NCBI GenBank assembly: GCA_021847645.1
Contig: JAJZQG010000045.1
Coordinates: forward strand, 1 to 44,342
DNA length: 44,342 bases
Source: Myxococcales bacterium
Lineage (GTDB): Bacteria > Myxococcota_A > Polyangia > Polyangiales > Polyangiaceae
Reading direction: 5' to 3'
Program-made: the position numbers and the translations under genes
Notes under the pieces: generated by a model
The model's input: the letters and a program-made list of their open reading frames with translations, nothing else
Told to the model about the DNA's origin: nothing
Database searches by the model: none
Part shown: positions 34,991 to 43,452 of the stretch, in pieces
How the letters are laid out: every line of letters starts with the position of its first letter
Position numbering within the stretch: the stretch's first letter is position 1

Positions 34991-36706
34991 ATGAGAGACC
35001 TTCGACTTGCAACGTGGTTCGTCTGGGTTGGGACCGTGGTCGTGGGATCCGCGGGTGGATGCTCCGCCAGCGGCACGAGCTCTCCGTACTCCTCCGGAAA
35101 CACCGGCGGCAGTGCGGGCGACAGTGGAACGGTCAACCCGGGCGGCAGCGGCGGATCGGACTCCGACGGCTCGATCGTCATCGATGGGTCGGCGGGCTCG
35201 GGAGGCAGCGAGATCATTCCCGACCCCACGGACTGCGCGCAGGCGGCGCTGGGGCATACCTACCTGGGGTGCGACTTCTGGCCCACGGTGACCGACAACA
35301 TCGTCTCGCCGGAGTTCGACTTCGCGGTGGTCGTGGCGAATCCGGGCAGCACCGACGCCCAGATCCAGGTCACCGGCGGCGCGCTGACCGCACCTACGAC
35401 GGCCACGGCCCCGGCCAACAGCTTGACGAAGATCTATCTACCGTGGGTGGGTGCGCTCAAGTCCCTGTCGTGGATAGAGGGGCAGCCCGACAACGGCTGT
35501 CCTACGTGGGTCAAGACCTCGACCGTGAGCGCCCCCGGCGGCGCCTATCACCTCACGTCGTCGATACCGGTCGCGGTCTACCAGTTCAACGCGATCGAGT
35601 ACGCGGCCAAGGGCGGCCCCTCGGGCAAGGACTGGAACGCATACTGCACCACGCACACGTGCCTGGGTCAGCTCAAGAACAAGTGCTTCTCCTTCACCAA
35701 CGACGCTTCTCTGCTGCTTCCCTCCACCGCGCTCACGGGCAACTACCGCATTGCAGGCAGCTCGCCCTGGCGCGACGACAGCGACCCGCAAAGCACGTTC
35801 ACCTACCCCGCGTATTTCGCGGTGACCGGCACGCAGAACAACACCAGCGTCACGGTCCACGTGTCCTCGACCGGTGCCGTGTCCGCGGGGGGCGGCGTGC
35901 CTGCCACCCCGGCCGGGGGCACCGCGTCGTTCAACCTCAACGCCGGCGACGTCGTGATGGTGGTAGGCACCGATACGGCGGACTTCAGCGGGACGTTCGT
36001 CCAAGCCACGGCCCCGGTGCAGGTCATCACCGGCATCGCCTGCTCCCAGATGCCCCACGGCACCGAGGCTTGCGATCACCTCGAAGAGAGCGTTCTGCCG
36101 ATCGAGACGCTCGGCAAGCACTACTTCGTCACGGTCCCGACCGGGCCGCTCGGGGCACCCGTCCAGCATGTCGTGCGCTTGTATGGCAATGTCGACAATA
36201 CCCAGCTGACCTACCCGGGCGCCAACCCGGGCCTGCCGAGCGTCATCAACGCCGGCGAGATGATCGAGCTGGCCGGCGTGTCGCAGGACTTCGAGATCAT
36301 CGGCGACCACGAGCTGACGGTCGCGTCGTTCCAGTATGGTCAGGGACCGGTCTCGAGCGCCAGCAAGGGAGATCCCTCCCAGAGCTTCATGACGACCGTC
36401 GAGCAGTACCGGCTGAAGTACGTCTTCCTGTCGCCGGACGACTACGACCTGAGCTTCGCCGACGTTGTGCAGCCGTTGGATGCAAAACTTACGCTCGACG
36501 GCGTGCCGGTGACGCAGCCGCCCGTGCCGATCAGCTCGGGCTTCGGCGTGACGCGGATCCAGCTCGGGCCGGGGAACGCCGGGACACACGTGCTCGAGTC
36601 CGACAAGCCCGTCGGCCTGCAGGTGCTCGGGTATGGTGACTGGACGAGCTACCAATACCCGGGCGGCCTGAACCTCGGGCGCATCGCGCCGGTCCCGCCC
36701 AAGTAG
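34991..36706 (+). CDS. Lipoprotein with IgGFc-binding domain
   Basis: 571 residues. The signal peptide (MRDLRLATWFVWVGTVVVG) ends in a lipobox-like AGGC (Cys24). A Gly/Ser-rich linker follows (to about 75). The body is an IgGFc_binding-type beta-sandwich: YQFNAIEY, NDASLLLPSTALTGNYRI, and VQVITGIACSQMPHG followed by DHLEESVLPIETLGKHYFV are characteristic. The domain was named from mammalian FCGBP; in Myxococcota it is common on secreted surface proteins and need not bind immunoglobulin. Likely an outer-surface adhesin or matrix protein. It starts 151 nt after ppc and is probably an independent unit. Confidence 0.82.
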   Translation: MRDLRLATWFVWVGTVVVGSAGGCSASGTSSPYSSGNTGGSAGDSGTVNPGGSGGSDSDGSIVIDGSAGSGGSEIIPDPTDCAQAALGHTYLGCDFWPTVTDNIVSPEFDFAVVVANPGSTDAQIQVTGGALTAPTTATAPANSLTKIYLPWVGALKSLSWIEGQPDNGCPTWVKTSTVSAPGGAYHLTSSIPVAVYQFNAIEYAAKGGPSGKDWNAYCTTHTCLGQLKNKCFSFTNDASLLLPSTALTGNYRIAGSSPWRDDSDPQSTFTYPAYFAVTGTQNNTSVTVHVSSTGAVSAGGGVPATPAGGTASFNLNAGDVVMVVGTDTADFSGTFVQATAPVQVITGIACSQMPHGTEACDHLEESVLPIETLGKHYFVTVPTGPLGAPVQHVVRLYGNVDNTQLTYPGANPGLPSVINAGEMIELAGVSQDFEIIGDHELTVASFQYGQGPVSSASKGDPSQSFMTTVEQYRLKYVFLSPDDYDLSFADVVQPLDAKLTLDGVPVTQPPVPISSGFGVTRIQLGPGNAGTHVLESDKPVGLQVLGYGDWTSYQYPGGLNLGRIAPVPPK

Positions 36707-36730
36707 CCGGCGCTCCGCCTCACCCGATGC

Positions 36731-37309
36731 CTATCGCAAGTACTCCGGCGGGGCGCCTCGCCACTTGATGCTGCAGCCGACACTCGGCTTCTGGCGCTCG
36801 GCCACGGGCGCCCCCGCGAGCACGCTCTGCAGCGCAGCTCGCAGATCCCGCCCGGTCACCGGAACGCCATTGCCCGGACGGCTGTCGTCGAGTTGCCCCC
36901 GGTACACCAGCTTCCGGCTGCCGTCGAACAAGAACAAGTCGGGCGTGCACGCCGCCCGATACGCCTTGGCGACTTCCTGCGTCTCGTCGAACAGGAACGG
37001 GAATCCCCAGCCCAGCCGCTTCGCCAGCTTCTTCATCTCCGCGGGGCCGTCCTGCGGGTGCGTCTCGATCGCATTCGCGTTGATCGCTACGATCGCCACG
37101 CCCTTCGGCTGGTACTCCGCGGCCAGCTTCGTCAGCTCACCCAGCACGTGCACCACGTACGGGCAGTGGTTGCAGATGAACATCACCAGCAACGCGCGCT
37201 TTGGCCCCAGCCCCGCCAACGATACCACGGTATCGTCGACCACATTGCGAAGCGCAAAGTCGGGCGCCTGCGTGCCCAACGCGAGCATCGTCGAAGGTGT
37301 TGCTGTCAT
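36731..37309 (-). CDS. Thioredoxin-fold (AhpC/TSA-like) redox protein
   Basis: 192 residues from ATG 37309, with a GGAG-type site upstream. The thioredoxin fold includes the CxxC active site in FICNHCPYV (Cys46, Cys49). GTQAPDFALRNV and VVSLAGL begin the fold as in AhpC/TSA and TlpA-like proteins, and the cis-Pro region is CTPDLFLFD. This CNHCP variant defines a cytosolic-type thioredoxin family protein widespread in bacteria; no signal peptide is seen. It is probably a peroxide- or disulfide-handling enzyme, partner unknown. The upstream TonB-like gene on the same strand ends 97 nt away. Confidence 0.85.
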   Translation of the reverse strand: MTATPSTMLALGTQAPDFALRNVVDDTVVSLAGLGPKRALLVMFICNHCPYVVHVLGELTKLAAEYQPKGVAIVAINANAIETHPQDGPAEMKKLAKRLGWGFPFLFDETQEVAKAYRAACTPDLFLFDGSRKLVYRGQLDDSRPGNGVPVTGRDLRAALQSVLAGAPVAERQKPSVGCSIKWRGAPPEYLR

Positions 37310-37406
37310 GGACTCCACTCCTCCCGGTCGTCTCGAATCCCGGCCGCCACAGGCGCGGGCGACCTCCACATAGCGCGGACGTCGCGCCCCGGCCAGAGCC
37401 CGCTCG

Positions 37407-38348
37407 TCAGCCCGAGTCGACGACCTTGACCAACACCTCGACATGACGACCCGAGCGCAGCGTGAAGTACGCGCGGCCAGGGCGCCCGCCGCTCGGCGGC
37501 TCGAACCCCAACGCGTACGGACCTGCCGACGACTCGTCGTCCGGCACCCCGCCCGCGACTTCGGACAACGACACCGACACCTCGAGCGTCTGCACACCCG
37601 CCTCCACGTTGGCGTGCGACAGCGCGAACCTTCCCGCGCGCAAGAACGGCAGGGTCCGTTGCACCAGGCCCGCCAGGTGCGGCGCAATCGCGGATGTCGT
37701 CGGCGCCGCAGAGACGATCTTGCCCGCGTCGTCCACCTCGATCCGCAGGTCGAACTTCCCCGCATCCCCCAGCCGCAGCTTGCCCCACACCGGGTCGCCG
37801 CTCACCGCCATCGGAATCGCTCGCGTGAACGCCACCGCAAGGTTGCGCACCCCGCCCACGCCTGCCGCGCCCGACGAGCCCGCTGTCCCGCTCCCTGTCC
37901 CCGCCCCCTCTTGCCCCGCCGTTGCCACCGATGACGCGCTCGGGGACGCTGCGGCCACGTTCGACGCGCCGGCAGCCGGCTTCTTGTGCTTGGTCGCCTC
38001 GCGAGCCGACGCGCGATGCGTGTCTTTCGCCCTCGGCGCCTCGGCACGCTTGGCTTCGCGCTTCACGGCGACGGGCACGGCCTCCGGTGGCCCGACCTCG
38101 GGCGACGGCGTCGATGGCTGCTCTCCATTCCCGGTCGCATCGGCCCCGCTCGCGCCCGGCAAGGCGGCAGCCGGCGAGCCTCGCGGCAACAGCGCATTCA
38201 GATCGAACGTGTCACCCGCCCAACGGTCCGGGATCGCCGGTGCCTCGACCGCGGACGCCGCTCTCGGACTCAACCCCGCCACGGCCAGCAACGCCGCGTG
38301 TGCAGCCAGCGAGCACGCCAGGGCCAGAGTTGTCGAACGTCCGCTCAT
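37407..38348 (-). CDS. TonB-like single-pass membrane protein
   Basis: 313 residues. The N-terminal segment (about 5-30) includes LAAHAALLAVAGL, resembling the Ser/His-containing membrane helix of TonB family energy transducers. A long Pro/Ala/Lys-rich region (about 45-155, with KREAKRAEAPRAK and KHKKPAAG) could span the periplasm. The C-terminal ~120 residues (GKFDLRIEVDDAGKIVSAAP, then RTLPFLRAGRF) resemble a TonB/AgmX-like C-terminal domain, although the family match is by eye. No ExbB/ExbD genes are adjacent. It may couple inner-membrane energy to outer-membrane transport or to gliding/secretion complexes. Confidence 0.6.
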   Translation of the reverse strand: MSGRSTTLALACSLAAHAALLAVAGLSPRAASAVEAPAIPDRWAGDTFDLNALLPRGSPAAALPGASGADATGNGEQPSTPSPEVGPPEAVPVAVKREAKRAEAPRAKDTHRASAREATKHKKPAAGASNVAAASPSASSVATAGQEGAGTGSGTAGSSGAAGVGGVRNLAVAFTRAIPMAVSGDPVWGKLRLGDAGKFDLRIEVDDAGKIVSAAPTTSAIAPHLAGLVQRTLPFLRAGRFALSHANVEAGVQTLEVSVSLSEVAGGVPDDESSAGPYALGFEPPSGGRPGRAYFTLRSGRHVEVLVKVVDSG

Positions 38349-38716
38349 GTCTTGGGGCTACCGTTCTCCGCTCCGACAATGTGCCAGGGCAGGAGTTCCG
38401 TCGCAACGCCGGGGCGACGGGCCGGGAGCGCGCAGGACCAACTCAGACGGTTCGCAATCCAGGCTTCATTCGGTGGTGCTCCTCGACGATCGGACTTCGG
38501 GCTCCAAGAGGCTCAGCATCGGCCTCGCACACTCGCGCATGGCCGGCCAACTTTTCGGCACGTTCGGCTGATCGAGCCGCCCGCGCGCAGTTCGTCTGTG
38601 CCCACCACGACGCGGCTCGCGCCGGTGCCCTGGACGTCGTTGTTGACAGCTCGCGACGCACCGTTGACCATCCTCACATGGTTCCAACGAGTCCGCTCCC
38701 GACGCTGGCGTTCGCC
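38349..38716. other. 368-bp divergent intergenic region
   Basis: This lies between the minus-strand TonB-like gene and the plus-strand DUF4190-like gene. It contains TTGACA-like hexamers on the + strand (about 38643 and 38664) but no good -10 partner. No RNA gene or repeat was seen. Confidence 0.35.
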
Positions 38717-39088
38717 ATGCCCGGCCCTGGTGGCTATGCCCCGTACGGACCGCCCCCCGGTCCCTACGGTCCCCCAGGCGGCGGGATGGGCTACCCCTTG
38801 CCCCCGCCCATGCAACCCCGGCAAATGCACACCATGGCGATTGTCTCGCTCATCAGCGGGATCGTCGCATGGTTCTTCTGCCCCTTCATCTCCGCGATCA
38901 TCGCCCTGATCACCGGTGCCATGGCCCGCAAGGAAATCCGCGCCGACCCGCAACGATGGGATGGCGACGGCCTGGCGCTCGCCGGCATGATCGTCGGCGG
39001 CATCAACCTCGTGATCTGGACGCTGGTGGGGCTGTTCTACTTGTTGATGATTTTGGGCGTGGTGTCCGCTGCCATCCTCGGCAGCTGA
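38717..39088 (+). CDS. Small DUF4190-type membrane protein
   Basis: 123 residues from ATG 38717; an in-frame ATG at 38678 would add 13 residues. A Pro/Gly/Tyr-rich cytosolic head (MPGPGGYAPYGPPPGPYG) precedes two membrane segments (MAIVSLISGIVAWFFCPF and LALAGMIVGGINLVIW, then LLMILGVVSAAIL) separated by a loop with ARKEIRADPQRWDGDG. This is the DUF4190 layout; the function is not established for the family. Monocistronic as far as can be seen. Confidence 0.7.
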   Translation: MPGPGGYAPYGPPPGPYGPPGGGMGYPLPPPMQPRQMHTMAIVSLISGIVAWFFCPFISAIIALITGAMARKEIRADPQRWDGDGLALAGMIVGGINLVIWTLVGLFYLLMILGVVSAAILGS

Positions 39089-39117
39089 TGGATGGGCTCG
39101 TCTGTGCGCCGTGCAGA

Positions 39118-39828
39118 TCAGCCCCCCGTGCTCCGAACGATCAGCTGCGCCGCATCCAACGCACGGCGAATCACCATGTCGATCTCCCCAGCCGCGTTGT
39201 CGCCCGGATCGGCCGACACGGCATGCCCCTCATCCCACGCTCGCGCCAACTGCGCCGCGAACCTCTCCACCAGCTCCGTGCCCACTCGCCGGGCTCCGCT
39301 GCGCGCGCGATCCATGCGCAACATCCACCGGATCGCCCTGCCCTCCTCGAGCTCGCGACGATAGCACTCGATCACCTGCGCCCCGAACGGCGTCAGCCAC
39401 ATGGTCCGGTGCGCGTACACCCTGTCCACGGCCGAGCCGTCGAGTCGTTTGCCGGTGGTGCGCTTGGCGACGTGACGTTCCCCCGTGCGGATGAGCCCCG
39501 CGCGCCCCAGCTTGCGCACGGCTCGCAGATAGGTCTCCCGATCCGAGTGAGTCTTGAGCGACGGGTCCAGGATCGCGCCTTGCACCGAGTCCGCGGGCGG
39601 TGCGTGCAACAGGATGTTTCGCTCGTGCCGCCCCAGACGAACCCGCGCGATGCTCTCGGCCGAGCGCTCCACTTCCCTGCACCAGGCGCACGGTAGCGCC
39701 CGCACAATCGGCTCACGCGCCAACGCCAGGTCCAGGCGCCGTCCCTTGCGAACCGGCGCGCGATAGCGAGGCGCCAGCATCGCAACGACTTCGCAAGGTT
39801 CGCTGTCGACGTGGCAACGGTGTTCCAT
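39118..39828 (-). CDS. Possible winged-helix DNA-binding protein
   Basis: 236 residues from ATG 39828, with GGAGG (39836-39840) 7 nt upstream. The middle (DRETYLRAVRKLGRAGLIRTGERHVAKRT, then HRTMWLTPFGAQVIECYRRELEEG) reads like a winged helix followed by a regulatory helix: an LRR-AGLI type recognition segment and a wing. A CAWC pair occurs near residue 47. No exact family was identified. It is divergent from the reductase-MerR-di-iron cassette 176 nt away and could be an independent regulator. Export signals are absent. Confidence 0.6.
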   Translation of the reverse strand: MEHRCHVDSEPCEVVAMLAPRYRAPVRKGRRLDLALAREPIVRALPCAWCREVERSAESIARVRLGRHERNILLHAPPADSVQGAILDPSLKTHSDRETYLRAVRKLGRAGLIRTGERHVAKRTTGKRLDGSAVDRVYAHRTMWLTPFGAQVIECYRRELEEGRAIRWMLRMDRARSGARRVGTELVERFAAQLARAWDEGHAVSADPGDNAAGEIDMVIRRALDAAQLIVRSTGG

Positions 39829-40004
39829 GATCGGGCCTCCGTGCAGGGATCCGGGCCAAGGTGCCGTCGCCGGCGGGCGACGCTGGTGCAGCGGGTCGCT
39901 GGCCCACGATACCACACCAGATGTTGCGTCTGAGCAAGACATGCGAAGCGCCCACGTGTCGAGTGCCACTTGACGCTCAACACGCAGATCCCCACAGCCT
40001 CCCC

Positions 40005-41420
40005 ATGCCGCACCTCACTCCCGTGCGCCCTGTCTCCTGGCTCGACGTTGCTGCCAGCTTCGCCTCCTCGGTCCTGCCTTCGACCTGGACCCCAACCCTC
40101 GACCAGGCTCGCCTCGACCTGCGCGCCCTGCTCGACGGCATCCACGGACACCACGAGCCGCCCTTCCGCGACCCCACGCACGTCCCTCGTGTCCCCGCTC
40201 CCCTTGCCTCGATCCACCCCGTCGAGCACGTCCTTCCGCGCCCGCTGGCCTCCCGCTACACAAGGTTGCGTCGCGACCTGTCCATGGTGCTCGACGGCTT
40301 GGCGGGCCGTCACCCGCCACCGTTCGCACGAAGGCCGCTCAACGCGCCTCGCACCGGACGACCCGATCGGACCGCGCCCGTGCCGTGGTCTGCCCGGCAC
40401 CTGCGCGTCTCGCGTGTCGATCGCCCCACGCACGACGCCATCACGTTGCACCTGAGCCCTGCCGACAACGCGCCGTTCGACTTTTCGCCAGGCCAGTTCA
40501 TCACGCTGCTGGTCGGCATCGACGGCACCACGCACCGCCGCGCCTATTCGATCTGCTCCGACCCTGCCGATCGCACGAGCTTCGCCATCACCGTCAAACG
40601 CGCCGCCGGCGGGCTCGTGTCTTCCTATCTGCACGACCATGCGGCCGAAGGAATGATGCTGCGCGCGCTCGGCCCCTCGGGCTCGTTCGTGTGGTCCGAG
40701 CAGCAGCACGGCGACCTGGTGCTCCTCGCGGCGGGCAGCGGCATCACCCCGATCATGTCCATCCTGCGTGCCGCCCTCGCCCGAAGCACCGCTCGCATCG
40801 CCCTGCTGTACGGCAATCGCACCGAGGACGGCATCATCTTCCGTCGCGAGCTGCAGGAACTCCAGGCAACCCACGGTGGTCGACTGACTGTGCTGCACGT
40901 GCTCTCCAGGCCGGCGGACAGCTGGACGGGAGCCACGGGGCATATCGACCGGGCCAGGCTCGGCGCGTGGCTCGACGAGCTCCCGTGGGCCGCGGCAGGC
41001 GACGTTGGCTACTACCTGTGCGGCCCCGAGGGCATGATGGCCGAGGCCAAGAGCGCCCTGGCCTCGCGCGGCATCGACGCCGCCAGGGTCCTGCAGGAGC
41101 GCTTCGCATCCCCGCGCAACACACAAGCCGATTCGGCGCTCCCGGCTGAGGCGCAGCCGATGACCGTGCTGGTAGACGGCATCGAGAAGACCATCGACGT
41201 GCGGCCTGGCCAGACGCTGCTCGAGGCCGGGCTGCAGGCCGGACTGCCGTTCAAGTTCTCCTGCACGATGGGCGGCTGCGGCGCGTGCAAGGTGCGCCTT
41301 CGGAGCGGCACGGTCCACATGGGCGAGCCCAATGCCCTCACGCCCTCGGAAAGAGACGCCGGCCACGCCCTCGCGTGCATCGCGCGGCCCCTCGAACCGG
41401 TGAAGGTGCAGCTCGCATGA
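40005..41420 (+). CDS. FAD- and NAD(P)-binding reductase with C-terminal 2Fe-2S ferredoxin domain
   Basis: 471 residues from ATG 40005; an ATG at 39921 is less likely. After a ~125-residue N-terminal extension, the FAD domain carries RRAYSIC (178-184), the NAD(P) domain carries AGSGITPIMSIL (243-254) and CGPEGMM (339-345), and a plant-type ferredoxin domain carries Cys420, Cys425, Cys428 (SCTMGGCGACK) and Cys458. This is the layout of electron-transfer components of multicomponent oxygenases and desaturases. It likely passes electrons from NAD(P)H to the di-iron protein encoded two genes downstream. Its stop overlaps the MerR start (ATGA). Confidence 0.9.
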   Translation: MPHLTPVRPVSWLDVAASFASSVLPSTWTPTLDQARLDLRALLDGIHGHHEPPFRDPTHVPRVPAPLASIHPVEHVLPRPLASRYTRLRRDLSMVLDGLAGRHPPPFARRPLNAPRTGRPDRTAPVPWSARHLRVSRVDRPTHDAITLHLSPADNAPFDFSPGQFITLLVGIDGTTHRRAYSICSDPADRTSFAITVKRAAGGLVSSYLHDHAAEGMMLRALGPSGSFVWSEQQHGDLVLLAAGSGITPIMSILRAALARSTARIALLYGNRTEDGIIFRRELQELQATHGGRLTVLHVLSRPADSWTGATGHIDRARLGAWLDELPWAAAGDVGYYLCGPEGMMAEAKSALASRGIDAARVLQERFASPRNTQADSALPAEAQPMTVLVDGIEKTIDVRPGQTLLEAGLQAGLPFKFSCTMGGCGACKVRLRSGTVHMGEPNALTPSERDAGHALACIARPLEPVKVQLA

Positions 41421-42160
41421 CCGACGACGCGACCACGAACACGACGGCAAGCGGCCAGCGAGCCTACAGGATGAAGGATCTGTGCGATCTCACCGGCCTG
41501 CCGCGCCAGGCGATCCACTTCTACATCCAGCAAGGCCTGCTGCCGCCGGGGCGCAAGACCGGACGCAACATGGCCTGGTACACCGACGCCCACGTCGAGC
41601 GTCTCAAGCTCGTACGCCAGCTGCAGCACGAGCGCTTTCTGCCGCTCAAGGCCATCCGCGCCCTGGTCGACGGCCAGGACGACGCCTTCTCCCCGGAGCA
41701 GCGACGGTTCCTGGTCAACGTCAAGCAGCGCTTGTCACCCGGCTTCCCCGCTCGTGCAGGGCACCCCGAGACCATCGACGCCGACCAGCTGCTCGCCCGC
41801 CTGGGATTGGAGCGGCGGGAGCTCGACCGCATGATCGAGCTCGAGATGATCGTGACCCGGACCGACGACGACGGCCGCACGCTCATCGCCAAGGACGACG
41901 CTTGGATGCTCGAGTTCCTGGCCGACCTGCGTCGCATCGGCCTGACGGCGGAGCTGGGCTTCGACGTGGGCGACATCGCATTCTACGAGGAGGCCGTCTC
42001 CAAGCTGTTCGACAGGGAGATCCACTTCATCCACGAGCGGCTGGGCAACCTGCCGCCCGACCGGGTCGCGTCCATCATCGAGAGCGCCATCCCGATCGTT
42101 CATTCGTTTCTCGTTCGATACCACGAGGCCAAGATCAGGAACTTCGTCGCAGCGCTGTAG
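41417..42160 (+). CDS. MerR-family transcriptional regulator
   Basis: 247 residues from ATG 41417, overlapping the reductase stop by 4 nt. The N-terminal MerR helix-turn-helix is clear: YRMKDLCDLTGLPRQAIHFY, then QQGLLPPGRKTGRNMAWY, followed by the wing HVERLKLVRQLQHERFLPLKAI. The C-terminal half is unusual in length and helical content and may bind a ligand, perhaps a lipid or aromatic substrate. Its position inside the reductase/di-iron cassette suggests it controls that cassette. MerR proteins normally activate by twisting a long-spacer promoter. Confidence 0.9.
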   Translation: MTDDATTNTTASGQRAYRMKDLCDLTGLPRQAIHFYIQQGLLPPGRKTGRNMAWYTDAHVERLKLVRQLQHERFLPLKAIRALVDGQDDAFSPEQRRFLVNVKQRLSPGFPARAGHPETIDADQLLARLGLERRELDRMIELEMIVTRTDDDGRTLIAKDDAWMLEFLADLRRIGLTAELGFDVGDIAFYEEAVSKLFDREIHFIHERLGNLPPDRVASIIESAIPIVHSFLVRYHEAKIRNFVAAL

Positions 42161-42178
42161 CGCCGGGGGACAACTGCC

Positions 42179-43369
42179 ATGCTCAGAATCGACCGTATTG
42201 CGAACCTGTTGCCGGAGCGCATCCGAGACCGTCTGGACCCCTACTTGGAAGCCATTGGCACGATGGCGGAAGTCGGCGATCCCAGGGTGCTGCGCTCCCT
42301 CGGCCCCCCGGGCGTGCGCGGCATGCTGCTCAAGCGCGGAAAGCAGGGCGTGCCCACGCTCATCCCCGCCTCGCACAAGGCGTTCTTCGACTGGACCTAC
42401 CCCCACGACCACCCCGAGATGGAGGAGCTCTATCGACGCGCCAAGCAAGGCCAGTGGGACGGCGAGACCTACCTCGACTGGAGCACGAGCGTCGATCCGA
42501 TGAACCCCGAGCTGGCTCTGATCCCCGAGGGGTTCGTGGACTTCACGGCAGTCGAGAAGTACGGCATCAAGCTCAGCCCGCAAGAGCAGATGCAATTCCG
42601 CTATAGCCTGTGCGCCTGGATGCTGAGCCAATTCCTGCACGGCGAGCAGGGCGCCTTGTTCGCCGCCGCCCAGGTCACCGAGGCCGTGCAGTTCTTCGAC
42701 GGCAAGTACTACGGCGCAACCCAGGTGGTCGACGAAGCCAGGCACGTCGAGGTCTTTCACCGCTATCTCGACACCAAGCTTAACAGGCTCTACCAGGTCA
42801 ACGACAACCTGTTCGTGATCATCGACGCGCTCATGTCCGATAGCCGCTGGGACATGAAGTTCCTGGGCATGCAGATCATGATCGAGGGGCTGGCGCTGGG
42901 CGCCTTCGGCATGCTCTACCAGAGCACGCGCGAGCCGCTGCTCAAGGAGCTGCTGAAGATGGTCATTCAGGACGAGGCGCGGCACGTGCACTACGGTGTC
43001 CTGGCGCTGCGCGAGTACTTCACCCAGCAGCTCTCGGAGTCCGAGCGGCGCGAGCGCGAGGTCTGGGCGTTCGAGGTGGCCCTGCTGATGCGCAATCGCT
43101 TCCTGGCTTATGAGGTCTACGAAGAGTGGGCGGAAGGCAAGCTCACGCGGGCCCAATGGCGCGAGGTCATGAACCTGGCCCCGGGCATGGAGGCGTTCCG
43201 CCGGACCATGTTCAGCCGGCTGGTCCCCAACCTGCGCGAGATTGGCCTGATGAGCGCGCGCATCCAGCCCGCCTACGAGCGAGTCGGCCTGATGCGCTAC
43301 TTCCACGGCGCCGCCGCCGACAAGATCACCGGCCAGCAGATGATCCGCGAGCTCGACGCCGCCGCGTAG
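42179..43369 (+). CDS. Ferritin-like di-iron oxygenase/desaturase-like protein
   Basis: 396 residues from ATG 42179; a GGGGG run lies upstream. The four-helix di-iron ligand set is complete: Glu156 (HGEQGALFAAAQ), Glu186/His189 (VDEARHVEVF), Glu236 (IEGLALGAF) and Glu266/His269 (QDEARHVHYG). This matches the E, ExxH, E, ExxH pattern of ferritin-like oxygenases, desaturases and R2-like proteins. The exact subfamily is unresolved. It is probably reduced by the FAD/2Fe-2S protein upstream. It starts 18 nt after the MerR stop. No signal peptide is seen, so it acts in the cytosol. Confidence 0.86.
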   Translation: MLRIDRIANLLPERIRDRLDPYLEAIGTMAEVGDPRVLRSLGPPGVRGMLLKRGKQGVPTLIPASHKAFFDWTYPHDHPEMEELYRRAKQGQWDGETYLDWSTSVDPMNPELALIPEGFVDFTAVEKYGIKLSPQEQMQFRYSLCAWMLSQFLHGEQGALFAAAQVTEAVQFFDGKYYGATQVVDEARHVEVFHRYLDTKLNRLYQVNDNLFVIIDALMSDSRWDMKFLGMQIMIEGLALGAFGMLYQSTREPLLKELLKMVIQDEARHVHYGVLALREYFTQQLSESERREREVWAFEVALLMRNRFLAYEVYEEWAEGKLTRAQWREVMNLAPGMEAFRRTMFSRLVPNLREIGLMSARIQPAYERVGLMRYFHGAAADKITGQQMIRELDAAA

Positions 43370-43452
43370 ACCCGCCGTTCGAACACCCTCCCCCCTTCAC
43401 CACCTGGCCCGTTTGTGGTGCCCCCGTTCGGCCGCGTGCTACGATCTTGCGC

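Noticed and set aside
32496-34994. An 832-residue + strand frame overlapping PEP carboxylase
   Set aside because: It is out of frame with an unmistakable full-length ppc and has a shadow composition.
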